Assembly: GCA_015231775.1 (NCBI GenBank)
Contig: JADGAY010000018.1
Span: 1 to 37,569 of the forward strand
Source: Magnetococcales bacterium
GTDB taxonomy: Bacteria; Pseudomonadota; Magnetococcia; Magnetococcales; Magnetaquicoccaceae
DNA length: 37,569 bases
Direction of reading: 5' to 3'
Part shown: positions 16,309 through 24,569 of the stretch, in pieces
How the letters are laid out: each line of letters opens with the position of its first letter
Position numbering within the stretch: the stretch's first letter is position 1
The notes under the pieces: generated by a model
Databases searched by the model: none
Told to the model about the DNA's origin: nothing
Seen by the model: the letters and a program-made list of their open reading frames with translations, nothing else
Made by a program: the position numbers and the translations under genes

Positions 16309-16620
16309 TCAGTGGGGAAAGTTCTTGTTCAACCGATAGACATACGCCAACACCTCGGCCACGGCCTTGTAGAGATCCGCGGGGATCACCTCCCCCACCG
16401 GCACCTTGCCCAACAGGTTCACCAGATCCGGATCCTCCATCAAGGTCACGCCGGCCTCGCGGGCCCTCTTCAAGATGGTCTCCGCCACCAGTCCCCGGCC
16501 CGAAGCGGTCACGCGGGGGGCGGTGTCCCGGGCGCGCTGATAGCGCAAGGCCACCGCCCGACGCTGATGCACCGGCAGTTCCGACTCACCATCCTCATCC
16601 TTGACCTTGGCCGCGCACAT
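16309..16620 (-). CDS. FlhX, FlhB C-terminal domain homologue
   Basis: A 103-residue stand-alone homologue of the cytoplasmic C-terminal domain of FlhB/YscU, the export-switch component of flagellar type III secretion. The match runs from VALRYQRARDTAPRVTASGRG to LLGKVPVGEVIPADLYKAVAEVLAYVYRL. It lacks the membrane domain and the self-cleaving NPTH motif, as is usual for FlhX, which can supply the C-terminal fragment in trans. The first 20 residues are polar and not conserved. It begins 13 bases after the CorA-family gene, with GGGGTG as ribosome site, and is separate from the flhA block. Confidence 0.85.
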   Translation of the reverse strand: MCAAKVKDEDGESELPVHQRRAVALRYQRARDTAPRVTASGRGLVAETILKRAREAGVTLMEDPDLVNLLGKVPVGEVIPADLYKAVAEVLAYVYRLNKNFPH

Positions 16621-16633
16621 CGAATCACCCCGG

Positions 16634-17650
16634 TCACAACCATCTGAGACGTTTGAAGATCCACACCTCGATCAGACCGACGATCACCAGCAGCAACCCC
16701 TCCATCGCGAAACCCTGCTGGCTGGGAAACCAGGCACTGTCGGCATTCAGGAACAACCCGCTGACGTTGCTCCCGAACCAACCCACCATGAAGGAGAGCG
16801 GCATGAAGAAGGCCGACATCATGGTGAGTTTGAACAGCAGATCGTTCAACCCCTCGCTGATGGCGTTGGCCACCGAATCCTGGATGATCCCGGCGGTGTC
16901 ACGGATCTCGTCGAGATCTTCCAACTGGCGGATGGTTTCGTTGACCACCTCGACCAGACGGGATTTGAGCGACTCCCCCACCCAGGGGAGATCATCGGCC
17001 ATGAGCCGGGCGATCGCCTCCTTCTGGGGGGCCAGATAACGACGCATGGCCACGGCGGCCACACGCAGATCCCCGAGTTGCTGACGGATCTTGGGCCCGT
17101 CCCGGCGGGTCTCATAGGGTTCGTGCTGGGTCAGGGTATACTCTTCAAGATCTTCGAGCTGATCATCCATGCGCTCCAGAATCGTGCCGATGCGCGCGGT
17201 GAGCTGTTCCAGGAAGGCGACCAGCAGCTCTCCCGGCGATTGCGGCCCCGATCCATGCTCCATGGTGCGACGGATCTCGTCGATGAAGGCGATCGGACGT
17301 CCACGCAGGCTGACGATGCCGATGTCATCCACCCACATGCGCAGGGCCACCATGTCGTGGTAATCGTTGCCGCTGTTTTCGTTGACGCTGCGCAGCATCA
17401 ACACCGCGCCATCCTGGAAGCGGGTATAGCGGGGGCGGGTCTCGTGGGCCAGCAGCGCCTTGACCGCGCATTCGTCGATGGCCGAGCGGCTCTTGATCCA
17501 GTCGATGGCCATCTCGGAGCGGTGATGGAGATGGAGCCAGAAGTGTCCGAGGGAGAAGATGTTCGTGGCCCCCACCTCACTCCAGGCAAGCCCCCGTCCC
17601 GCTCCCTGGGCCTCGAAACGCCAGGCGTGAATCAATGGATCGGTGGACAC
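16634..17650 (-). CDS. CorA/ZntB-family cation transporter, first copy
   Basis: A 338-residue CorA-superfamily protein, closest in layout to ZntB-type transporters of divalent cations. It has a large cytoplasmic alpha/beta domain (about 1-180), a long helix (180-275) and two C-terminal membrane spans (about 275-295 and 312-332), ending with the family's KRLRW. The pore-entrance motif, usually GMN or GIN, reads GSN in MVGWFGSNVSG, so ion choice is uncertain. It starts with GTG 17650, with GAGGAG about nine bases upstream. It leads the minus-strand set CorA-flhX-coiled-coil and is paralogous to the gene at 20561-21559. Confidence 0.88.
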   Translation of the reverse strand: MSTDPLIHAWRFEAQGAGRGLAWSEVGATNIFSLGHFWLHLHHRSEMAIDWIKSRSAIDECAVKALLAHETRPRYTRFQDGAVLMLRSVNENSGNDYHDMVALRMWVDDIGIVSLRGRPIAFIDEIRRTMEHGSGPQSPGELLVAFLEQLTARIGTILERMDDQLEDLEEYTLTQHEPYETRRDGPKIRQQLGDLRVAAVAMRRYLAPQKEAIARLMADDLPWVGESLKSRLVEVVNETIRQLEDLDEIRDTAGIIQDSVANAISEGLNDLLFKLTMMSAFFMPLSFMVGWFGSNVSGLFLNADSAWFPSQQGFAMEGLLLVIVGLIEVWIFKRLRWL

Positions 17651-18130
17651 CAGCCGTCACTCCTCAAACTTGAACCAGACACGCACGCAGCAGGCTTCCG
17701 GCCCCACGCATCGCGCGGAGGGACGCCAACAAAGAAAATTAAGCAAAATCCGGACCGTTCATTAACAGTTGAACGTGATTTATCATAGATGCTGATTTTG
17801 TGAAATATTCTTCACATTTATACCTTTTATAGTTGTATTGCATCGCGATAAAATTCTAAAGATCATCGAAATCCCAACACCCCTTCCCTCCGCTCCCGTC
17901 CCGGAAAAAAAATGATCAGATGATGAAATCTTGATGAAATCCTGCCTTGACAAAATGAGTCTATTTAGTTGATTATAGCTCAGTTGGTCCATCCAACGCC
18001 ACGATCACGCCAATCCCTGCCAAGCTTCAATCAACCCATTCGCATGACCCCATCACAACCCACAAAGTTGTGACATAATTTTATTTTGTTTAAAACATCA
18101 ATTACTTAAGTTATTAAAGGAGCCGCCATC
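17651..18130. other. AT-rich divergent intergenic region
   Basis: A 480-base gap between two divergent genes, markedly AT-richer than its surroundings from 17730 to 18120. No convincing gene is present; a 69-codon minus-strand frame at 17783-17992 has no coding character. It holds a direct repeat of GATGAAATCNTG (17921-17945), several AT palindromes and at least one plausible promoter (17947-17976) toward the pilin-like gene. Base composition suggests a regulatory region or imported DNA. Confidence 0.55.
17947..17976 (+). promoter_or_regulatory. Sigma-70-type promoter for the pilin-like gene
   Basis: A consensus TTGACA at 17947-17952, followed after 18 bases by GATTAT (17971-17976, four of six matches). 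It points toward the pilin-like gene at 18131 and would leave a leader of about 145 bases. No other -35 in the window is this close to consensus, but no experimental support is available. Confidence 0.5.
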
Positions 18131-18568
18131 ATGAACACCTCGATGATCGTCATCCTGGGTCTGATCCTCACATCCCTGCTCACCGGCGTCGGCGTCTACG
18201 ACTACCGCTACAGCCAACGCCTGGCGCAAACCGCCAAAGTCGAGGAGCAGCGCGCCGATGGGCGTGACGCCCTGCTCGAACTGGCCAAACGCCAGGAGAT
18301 CTTTTTCGCCAAATCCAAAGCCTACACCACCGATCTGGCCGCCCTCGGCTATGCGGACATCACGGATCTGAGCGTTTTCTCCCCGAAAAAACACTACAAA
18401 CTGGTGATCCTCTCCGCGGACGAAAACAACTACGCCCTCGCCGCCGAACCCCAGGAGGAACAACTCGCCGACACCAAATGCGCCGGCCTGACCCTCACCA
18501 AACAGGGAATGGCCAAGAGCGCGCGCGGTCCGGACACCACCGCCTGCTGGCAGCCTCCGGAAAGCTGA
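18131..18568 (+). CDS. Minor-pilin-like protein with plain membrane anchor
   Basis: A 145-residue protein. Residues 28-140 closely follow the body of PilE-type minor pilins: ALLELAKRQEIFFAKSKAYTTDLAALGY, then YKLVILS...YALAAEP, and a C-terminal disulfide loop between Cys117 (DTKCAGLTLT) and Cys139 (TTACW). However, the N-terminus (MNTSMIVILGLILTSLLTGVG) lacks the GFTLIE prepilin-peptidase site and is an ordinary membrane anchor at residues 5-22. It is therefore unlikely to be processed or polymerised as a pilin. AAAGGAG lies ten bases before the ATG. No other pilus gene is nearby. The family call is strong for the body; the function is open. Confidence 0.8.
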   Translation: MNTSMIVILGLILTSLLTGVGVYDYRYSQRLAQTAKVEEQRADGRDALLELAKRQEIFFAKSKAYTTDLAALGYADITDLSVFSPKKHYKLVILSADENNYALAAEPQEEQLADTKCAGLTLTKQGMAKSARGPDTTACWQPPES

Positions 18569-18662
18569 TCCCGCGCGGTTCCCGAACGCCCCCGCCGCTC
18601 CTCTTTCGGCAGCACGGCGCGACGCTCTCCAACCCCCATTCATCCATCCCTTGGGAGGCACC

Positions 18663-20498
18663 ATGGCCCAGGATCGCATCGGCGTGATGCTCGAAACGGT
18701 TTCCCGTCTGCATCGCAAGCAATCACTGCCCCATCTGGAAAACCTGCTCGGCAAAACCTCGGAGACCGAGCTGATCGCCCTGTTCAAGGCCATGCGCGAC
18801 GAAGAGGGGGCACGCATCCTGCCCCTGTTGCCGCGCGTCAAGGCCATCCGCGTGCTAGGCGCCCTCTCCACGGATCAACGGGCCCACCTCGTCTCCCTGG
18901 CCGAGACCCGGGAGATCATGCCGATTCTCGAGGATCTGCCCCCCGACGAGCTTAACCAGTTGGCCAGTCGGGTTGACAAACCCAAACAGGAGCAGATCCA
19001 GATCCTGCTCAACATGCGGCGACGTCCCACCAACCTGATCGATGACCGCATGATGGGTCGCTCATCCGAGAATGCCGATGGCTCCGTTGCCACGCCGGAT
19101 GACGAATACGGCACCAGCCCGGAAAAAAGCGTCTCGAGCGACCGCGCCCCGAAGAATCTCGAGAAGGCCCAGATGTTGTTCGAAAACATCCAGACCTTCC
19201 ATGCCAAGGCCGCCAACCGCACCCTCCAGAACATCATGGGCAAGGCCTATCCCGCGGATCTGGCCGCCGCTTTCGACATGCTCCCGTCCGATATCGTTCC
19301 GGAGCTGTTTCTGTTGATCCAGGAGAACGATCAGCGCGCCCGCGTGCTCGGCGAACTTAGCGAGACGTTGCAGCAAACCGTGGTCGGAGCCTGCCGCATC
19401 GAAACCCTCCCCCCGGTGGTCGCCCGCATGGCTCCGGACAAGCGCACCGATCTGTTCAGCCATCTGGACAAGGAGATGGCGGAAAAGATCATCGCCCAGC
19501 TCGACCAGGAGACCAAGACCGAGATCGAAAATCTCATGCAATATCCCCCCGAGAGCGCGGGCGGCATCATGACCTCCCAGTTCTTTGCCCTGCCCGAGGA
19601 TACCCTGGTCTCGGAGGCGATCGCGGCGGTGCGCACCCTGCCCACCTACGAGATGGTCTTCTACCTCTACGTTACCGACGAATCGGGACGCCTGACCGGC
19701 GTAAGCTCCCTGCGCCAACTGATTCTGGCCAACCCGCGCAAACCGCTGCGGGAGATGATGAATACCCAGGTGGTCCATATCCACACCCACGACCACCAGG
19801 AGGAGGTGGTGGAGATCGTGCGTCACTACCGTCTGCTCGGCATCCCGGTGGTGGATGAAATGGGGGTGATGGTGGGTCTGGTGACCGTGGACGACATCTT
19901 CCCGATCTTCCAGGACGAGGTCACCGAGGACATGCTCAAGATGGCCGGTGCCCACAGCGACGAAATCGAGGCCGACTCATCCCTGCCGATCGTGCGCATC
20001 CGTCTCCCCTGGCTGATGCTGGTGTTCCTGGGTGGCATCGCCGGGGTCGGCATCTACCACTATTTCGAGCAGGAGGTGCTGGAGATGATCTCCATGATCT
20101 ACTTCCTGCCCGTGGTCACGGCCCTGGCCGGCAATGTCGGCAACCAGTCGGCCACGGTGGTGATTCGTGGATTGCGCACCGGCGAGATCAAGGCCAACGC
20201 CTTCTGGAAGGTGGTCTTGCGGGAGGTCGGAGCCGGTTTCCTGATGGGTATCCTGGCAGGGGGTCTGCTCGGTGGTACCGCCTACATCCTGTTCCAGAAG
20301 ATCGATCTGGTGCAGGTCGTGGCCACCGCCGCCGCCCTGACCATCACCCTGGGCAGTCTCATCGCCACCACGGTTCCATTGATCCTGGGACGCAAGGGCG
20401 GTGATCCGACCGCGTTGACCGGACCCATGCTGACCACCATCATCGATGTCTCCGGAATCGCCAGTTACTTCCTGATCGCCCACTTTTTCATCGATTGA
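18663..20498 (+). CDS. MgtE magnesium channel with doubled N domain
   Basis: A 611-residue MgtE-family magnesium channel, about 150 residues longer than usual. The extra length is a second MgtE N-type domain. Residues about 8-125 and 165-300 align with each other (RLHRKQSLPHLENLLGK against TFHAKAANRTLQNIMGK), joined by a polar linker. Two CBS domains follow (SAGGIMTSQFF... to VTVDDIF, about 300-425), then the five-span pore domain with GNVGNQSATVVIRGL and the conserved pore aspartate in TTIIDVSG. ATG 18663 follows GGGAGG; the in-frame TTG at 18651 lies ahead of that site. It is followed after 62 bases by a CorA-type gene on the same strand. Confidence 0.92.
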   Translation: MAQDRIGVMLETVSRLHRKQSLPHLENLLGKTSETELIALFKAMRDEEGARILPLLPRVKAIRVLGALSTDQRAHLVSLAETREIMPILEDLPPDELNQLASRVDKPKQEQIQILLNMRRRPTNLIDDRMMGRSSENADGSVATPDDEYGTSPEKSVSSDRAPKNLEKAQMLFENIQTFHAKAANRTLQNIMGKAYPADLAAAFDMLPSDIVPELFLLIQENDQRARVLGELSETLQQTVVGACRIETLPPVVARMAPDKRTDLFSHLDKEMAEKIIAQLDQETKTEIENLMQYPPESAGGIMTSQFFALPEDTLVSEAIAAVRTLPTYEMVFYLYVTDESGRLTGVSSLRQLILANPRKPLREMMNTQVVHIHTHDHQEEVVEIVRHYRLLGIPVVDEMGVMVGLVTVDDIFPIFQDEVTEDMLKMAGAHSDEIEADSSLPIVRIRLPWLMLVFLGGIAGVGIYHYFEQEVLEMISMIYFLPVVTALAGNVGNQSATVVIRGLRTGEIKANAFWKVVLREVGAGFLMGILAGGLLGGTAYILFQKIDLVQVVATAAALTITLGSLIATTVPLILGRKGGDPTALTGPMLTTIIDVSGIASYFLIAHFFID

Positions 20499-20560
20499 CG
20501 GTTGTCTGGAGCCATCCACATTGACACTCTCCCACCCTCGGCACCGAACGGAGGCGCGCC

Positions 20561-21559
20561 ATGAGCAATGACGCCGGATCGATCTACGCCTATCAGATCG
20601 ACAAACAAGGCAAGGCCCAGGCCATCGGATGGCATGAAATCCGCACCTGGAAACCGGAAAACGGCTATTACTGGCTGGTGAGCCGCCCGGAAGGGGAAGA
20701 GACGCGCCGCTGGTTGCAAAACGAAAGCGGACTCGATCCCCAGGTGGTCGCCACGCTCTTGAACGACGACAATCGCCCCCAGACCACCTTCTCCGCCGAG
20801 GGAACCCTGATCACTCTGCGTGCCATCAATCAGGGACGCGCCAACGAGGATGACGACGATCTGGTCGGCGTCAACATCTGGGTGGATCAGACGCGCATCA
20901 TCGTGATCCGCATGCGCAAAATCCTCGCCTGCGACGACGTGCGCAACGAGCTTAAAGAGGGACAGGTCCCCCGCGACACCGGCGAACTCTTCGCCCGGTT
21001 GATCGATCGGATCATGAGCCGCCTCAGCCCCTTCACCAGCCGCATCGACCACGAACTCGATCTGTTGGAGGACCGCATTCTGCTCGCGTCCAAGATCGGC
21101 ACCACCCAGCAGGAGCTGTCGGTGATGCGCCATCGCATCATTACCGCCCGTCGCTATCTGATGCCCCAGCACGGGGTGCTCACCTCCCTGTACGGCGACC
21201 GGGCCTTCTGGCTCTCGGACCCCTGCAAGCGGCAACTCCGCGAGGCCAACAGCCACATCAACCGCGCCATCGAGGACATCAACTCCTGCCGCGAGCATGC
21301 CGCCCTGTTACAGGACGAGATCATGGCCCGGCTCGATCGCAACATGAACCGCACCATGAAAATCATCGCGGTCTTCACTGCCTTCCTGTTGCCGATGAAC
21401 GCGGTGACGAGCCTTCTGGGCACCAACATCGAGGGGATACCCGGTCAGGCCGGCACCAACACCCCGTATGGCTTTCTGTTCGAATGCATCGGTCTGTTCG
21501 CGTTGATGGTGATCTGCTACATGGTCTTCAAACGGTTGCGGTGGTTCGAGGAGGATTGA
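20561..21559 (+). CDS. CorA/ZntB-family cation transporter, second copy
   Basis: A 332-residue CorA-superfamily protein, ZntB-like, a homopentameric divalent-cation transporter of the inner membrane. The cytoplasmic domain covers about 1-250, a long helix runs down to two C-terminal spans (about 263-285 and 302-322), and the end is FKRLRWFEED. The pore motif reads GTN in SLLGTNIEGIPG, where GMN (CorA) or GIN (ZntB) is usual. GGAG lies eight bases before ATG 20561. It is cotranscribed with the doubled-domain mgtE upstream and ends at a shared bidirectional terminator. Confidence 0.9.
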   Translation: MSNDAGSIYAYQIDKQGKAQAIGWHEIRTWKPENGYYWLVSRPEGEETRRWLQNESGLDPQVVATLLNDDNRPQTTFSAEGTLITLRAINQGRANEDDDDLVGVNIWVDQTRIIVIRMRKILACDDVRNELKEGQVPRDTGELFARLIDRIMSRLSPFTSRIDHELDLLEDRILLASKIGTTQQELSVMRHRIITARRYLMPQHGVLTSLYGDRAFWLSDPCKRQLREANSHINRAIEDINSCREHAALLQDEIMARLDRNMNRTMKIIAVFTAFLLPMNAVTSLLGTNIEGIPGQAGTNTPYGFLFECIGLFALMVICYMVFKRLRWFEED

Positions 21560-21621
21560 GGCACGGACATTCCGTCATGCCACAAGCACCCCGTGCACAC
21601 CTCGCCATCAAACAAAAAAAA

Positions 21622-21646
21622 GCCCACTTCGATTCCCGAAGTGGGC
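21622..21646. terminator. Bidirectional intrinsic terminator
   Basis: A perfect 10-bp stem, GCCCACTTCG (21622-21631) with CGAAGTGGGC (21637-21646), around a five-base loop. It is flanked by an A run on the left (21614-21621) and a T run on the right (21647-21650). It lies between the converging CorA-type gene (+) and mgtE gene (-), and can terminate both transcripts. Confidence 0.9.
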
Positions 21647-21712
21647 TTTTCGCTTTCCTCGAACCATGACCGCCACGTTCACGCGCGGGGCGGTCGGCCA
21701 CGGCGACCGGCG

Positions 21713-23110
21713 CTACAGTTTGAACACCAGGAAGGCCACGGTCAGATAGTTGATCGAGCCCACCATGTCGATGAAGGCCAGGGCCAACGGCCCGGCGGCC
21801 ACTGCCGGATCCGCGCCGAGACGCTTGAAGAAAAAGGGCAACGACATGGCGATGGCCGCCGAGAAGGTGATGCTCAACGTCATCGCGATCCCGAGGGTGA
21901 TGGAGAGCAACGGATTCTGGAAGATCAGGTAGGATGCCCCGGCCAGACAGAGACCGTACACCGACCCTTGAATGACGTTGATCCCAAGCTCCTTGAACAA
22001 CAGTCGGAAAAAGTGTGAATTGTGAATGGTGCCAAGCGCCAGGCCGCGCACCACCACCGCGCCGGTCTGACTGCCCGCGTTGCCGGACATGCCGATGACG
22101 ATCGGGAAGAAAAAGGCCAGTTGCACCACCCGTTCCAGGATCTCCTCGAACCCTTCCAGGATCGCCGAAACCAGGATATAGGCGATGAAGGCGGTGATCA
22201 GCCAGGGGACGCGGGTACGGAAAATCTTGAACGGCGACTGGGCCAGGACATTGGTATCCTTGGAGCCGATACCGGCCATCTTCAGGATGGCGTTGGTGTT
22301 CTCCTCCTGGATGATCTCGATGAGATTGTCGATGGTGATCTGTCCCACCAGCACGCCGAATTCGTCCACCACCGGCATGGCCAGCAGGCGATAACGGCTG
22401 ATGAGGTTGGCCACCGAGCCCTGGGGGGTATCGACATGCACCTTGATCAAACGGGTCTGGGTGAACTCCCGCAGGCTCTTCTTCGGATCGGCCACAATCA
22501 AGCGCCGCAGGGAGCAGACACCGATCAGCCGCTGCATGTCGTCGAGGACATAGAGATAAAAGATCGCATCGTGGGAGGAGAGGGCCTGGATTGCCAGAAT
22601 CGCATCGCCGGCGGTGGTCTGATCCGACATGGCGATGATGTTGGTCTCCATCAGACTGCCGGCGGTACCCGGCTTGTAGATGATATCGTCCTCATCTCCG
22701 GACCGTTTTTCGAAGCGGTTCAATACCAGGGAGAGCCGCTCGGCCACCTCCGGCTCCAGACCGGTCAGGGCCATCTGCCGCACCTCCGGGGGGAGGGTGT
22801 CTAGGATGCTCCTGATATGCTCGCCGGGGCAGTTGGTGACCACGTAACGACGATGATCATCATCGAGTTCGGTCAACACCTGGGCGGCATGGGAGGGAGG
22901 CGCGATCCGGCAGAAAAGCTCCATGGCGCGCGGGCCGGGAAAACCGTTAAGCACCTCACCCAGGTCGGCGGGCTTGAGTTTGCTCAACAGTTGGGTCAAA
23001 TGGGCGGTCGCCCCGCGACGGTGCAGACGCACGATCGCCTCGGCGATGTTGTTGTTTTTTTGGGCGGGCTTGGCCGCTGCCTTATTGTCATCCAGAACCA
23101 TCATGGCCAT
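21713..23110 (-). CDS. MgtE magnesium channel, second paralogue
   Basis: A 465-residue MgtE with standard layout: N domain (about 22-150, RLHRRGATAHLTQLLSKL), two CBS domains (about 150-280) and five membrane spans (about 300-465). The pore motif GNAGSQTGAVVVRGLALG and the DPAVAAGP...FIDMVGS region with its conserved aspartate are intact. The usual SAGGIM at the N/CBS junction reads TAGSLM. ATG 23110 has GAGGAT upstream; ATG 23104 is an alternative. It is encoded 61 bases after another mgtE in the same direction, so the two form an operon. Confidence 0.93.
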   Translation of the reverse strand: MAMMVLDDNKAAAKPAQKNNNIAEAIVRLHRRGATAHLTQLLSKLKPADLGEVLNGFPGPRAMELFCRIAPPSHAAQVLTELDDDHRRYVVTNCPGEHIRSILDTLPPEVRQMALTGLEPEVAERLSLVLNRFEKRSGDEDDIIYKPGTAGSLMETNIIAMSDQTTAGDAILAIQALSSHDAIFYLYVLDDMQRLIGVCSLRRLIVADPKKSLREFTQTRLIKVHVDTPQGSVANLISRYRLLAMPVVDEFGVLVGQITIDNLIEIIQEENTNAILKMAGIGSKDTNVLAQSPFKIFRTRVPWLITAFIAYILVSAILEGFEEILERVVQLAFFFPIVIGMSGNAGSQTGAVVVRGLALGTIHNSHFFRLLFKELGINVIQGSVYGLCLAGASYLIFQNPLLSITLGIAMTLSITFSAAIAMSLPFFFKRLGADPAVAAGPLALAFIDMVGSINYLTVAFLVFKL

Positions 23111-23171
23111 GGCGGAATCCTCATCGAATCAAAGAGTCATTATCGCGTCATCGCACGGGACGAAAGCCGTC

Positions 23172-24569
23172 TCACAAGCCGTAGACCGCCGTGGCGATCA
23201 ACAGATAGTTGATCACCCCGAGCACATCGACCGTGGTCAATACATAAGGGCCTCCACCCACCGCTGGATCATGACCCATCTTCTGGAGCAACAGGGGGAG
23301 ACTCGAGGCGATCACCCCGGCGTAGGTGATGTTGCTCAGGATGCTGATTCCCACCACGAAGGCCAACGTGGTGCTTTTGAAGACCACCAGCGCGTAACCG
23401 GAGAGACAGGCCCCGTAGAAAAGCCCGATGAGGATGCCGGTCTGGGTCTCCTTGAAGAGGAGCGCGAAGTAGTCGCTCACCTGGATCACGCCGGTGGCCA
23501 GACCACGCACCGCCACCACGGCGGTCTGACTGCCGACATTGCCAGCCATGCCGAAGATCATGGGCATGAAGAAGCTCAACTGGATCACCTTGGACATGGT
23601 GTCCTCGAAACGACCGAGAATCCAGGCCGCGGCCAGTCCACCCAGAAACGGGGCCGCCAACCAGGGCAAACGACTGCGCGCCACGCTGGTGATCGATTCG
23701 GAGAGCAGGCTCAGTTTATGCTCGGCATCGGCGCCCACCGATCTCATCATCGATTCGGTATCCGCGTTCTGAATCACATGGATCAGATCGTCCACGGTGA
23801 TGATGCCCCGCATCACCCCCAAATCGTTGACCACCGGGATGGCCATGAGATCCATTTCCGTGACGATCTTGGCCGCCTCGGTCTGGGGGGTATCGACGTT
23901 GACGGTATTCACCCGGTCGTCCATGATGTCGCGCACCAACCGGTTGGGCGGCGAGAGCAGCAGACGTTTCAGGGAGCTTACACCCGTCAGTCGCTGCTGC
24001 TCGTCGAGCACGTAGACGTAGAAGACGAACTCGTGATAGGGCAGACCGCGCAACGCCTCCAGGGCCTCCTTGGCGGTGACGCTCTCCTCGATGGCGAAGA
24101 ACTGGGAGTTCATGATGTGACCGGCGGTATCCGGAAGGTATTGCAGCAGGGTCTGCACCTCCTTCTGGGTCTCCCGGTCCAGGGCGTTCATGAGGTGCTG
24201 CCCCACCTCAGGGTTGAGCTGACCGATGATGTGACCGCGGGTATCCGGCGGCAGGCTCTCCAAAATCGGCACGGCGCGATCCAGGCTGCACACCGAGATG
24301 ATGTGGATCTGGAAATCCTCGTTGAGTTCCTTCAGGGTTTCGCCGGCGTGCTGGGGCGAGGTGATGAAATTGAAGATGTCCGCCGCCTCGTCGAGATCCT
24401 CGGAGGTGTTGATCACCTGGGCGATGTCGGCGGGAAGCAGTTTGTCGAGAATGCGGGAGAGTTGGGCATTGGCCCCCTTGCGGTAGAGGCGACGGATCGT
24501 CTCCACAAATCGGGGAGCGTGACCGGACTCCATGGGTGCTTGCGGTTCGTCAACCACGATCATGCTCAT
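23172..24569 (-). CDS. MgtE magnesium channel, third paralogue
   Basis: A 465-residue MgtE, first gene of a two-gene minus-strand operon. The N domain (RLYRKGANAQLSRILDKL) covers about 20-145. The CBS pair is about 145-275, with the usual SAGGIM as TAGHIM. The five-span channel carries GNVGSQTAVVAVRGLATG and DPAVGGGPYVLTTVDVLG, including the conserved pore aspartate. It differs substantially from the adjacent paralogue, so the pair is not a recent duplication. AAGGAAGGA precedes ATG 24569. Confidence 0.93.
   Translation of the reverse strand: MSMIVVDEPQAPMESGHAPRFVETIRRLYRKGANAQLSRILDKLLPADIAQVINTSEDLDEAADIFNFITSPQHAGETLKELNEDFQIHIISVCSLDRAVPILESLPPDTRGHIIGQLNPEVGQHLMNALDRETQKEVQTLLQYLPDTAGHIMNSQFFAIEESVTAKEALEALRGLPYHEFVFYVYVLDEQQRLTGVSSLKRLLLSPPNRLVRDIMDDRVNTVNVDTPQTEAAKIVTEMDLMAIPVVNDLGVMRGIITVDDLIHVIQNADTESMMRSVGADAEHKLSLLSESITSVARSRLPWLAAPFLGGLAAAWILGRFEDTMSKVIQLSFFMPMIFGMAGNVGSQTAVVAVRGLATGVIQVSDYFALLFKETQTGILIGLFYGACLSGYALVVFKSTTLAFVVGISILSNITYAGVIASSLPLLLQKMGHDPAVGGGPYVLTTVDVLGVINYLLIATAVYGL

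Noticed and set aside
17783-17992. 69-codon minus-strand frame in AT-rich DNA
   Set aside because: Composition and codon use are unlike the other genes, there is no ribosome site, and it overlaps a good promoter.
17970-17995. tRNA-like stretch TATAGCTCAGTTGG
   Set aside because: It matches a tRNA D-arm, but no complementary D-stem, anticodon stem, T-arm or acceptor stem follows. It is best explained as chance within the promoter region.
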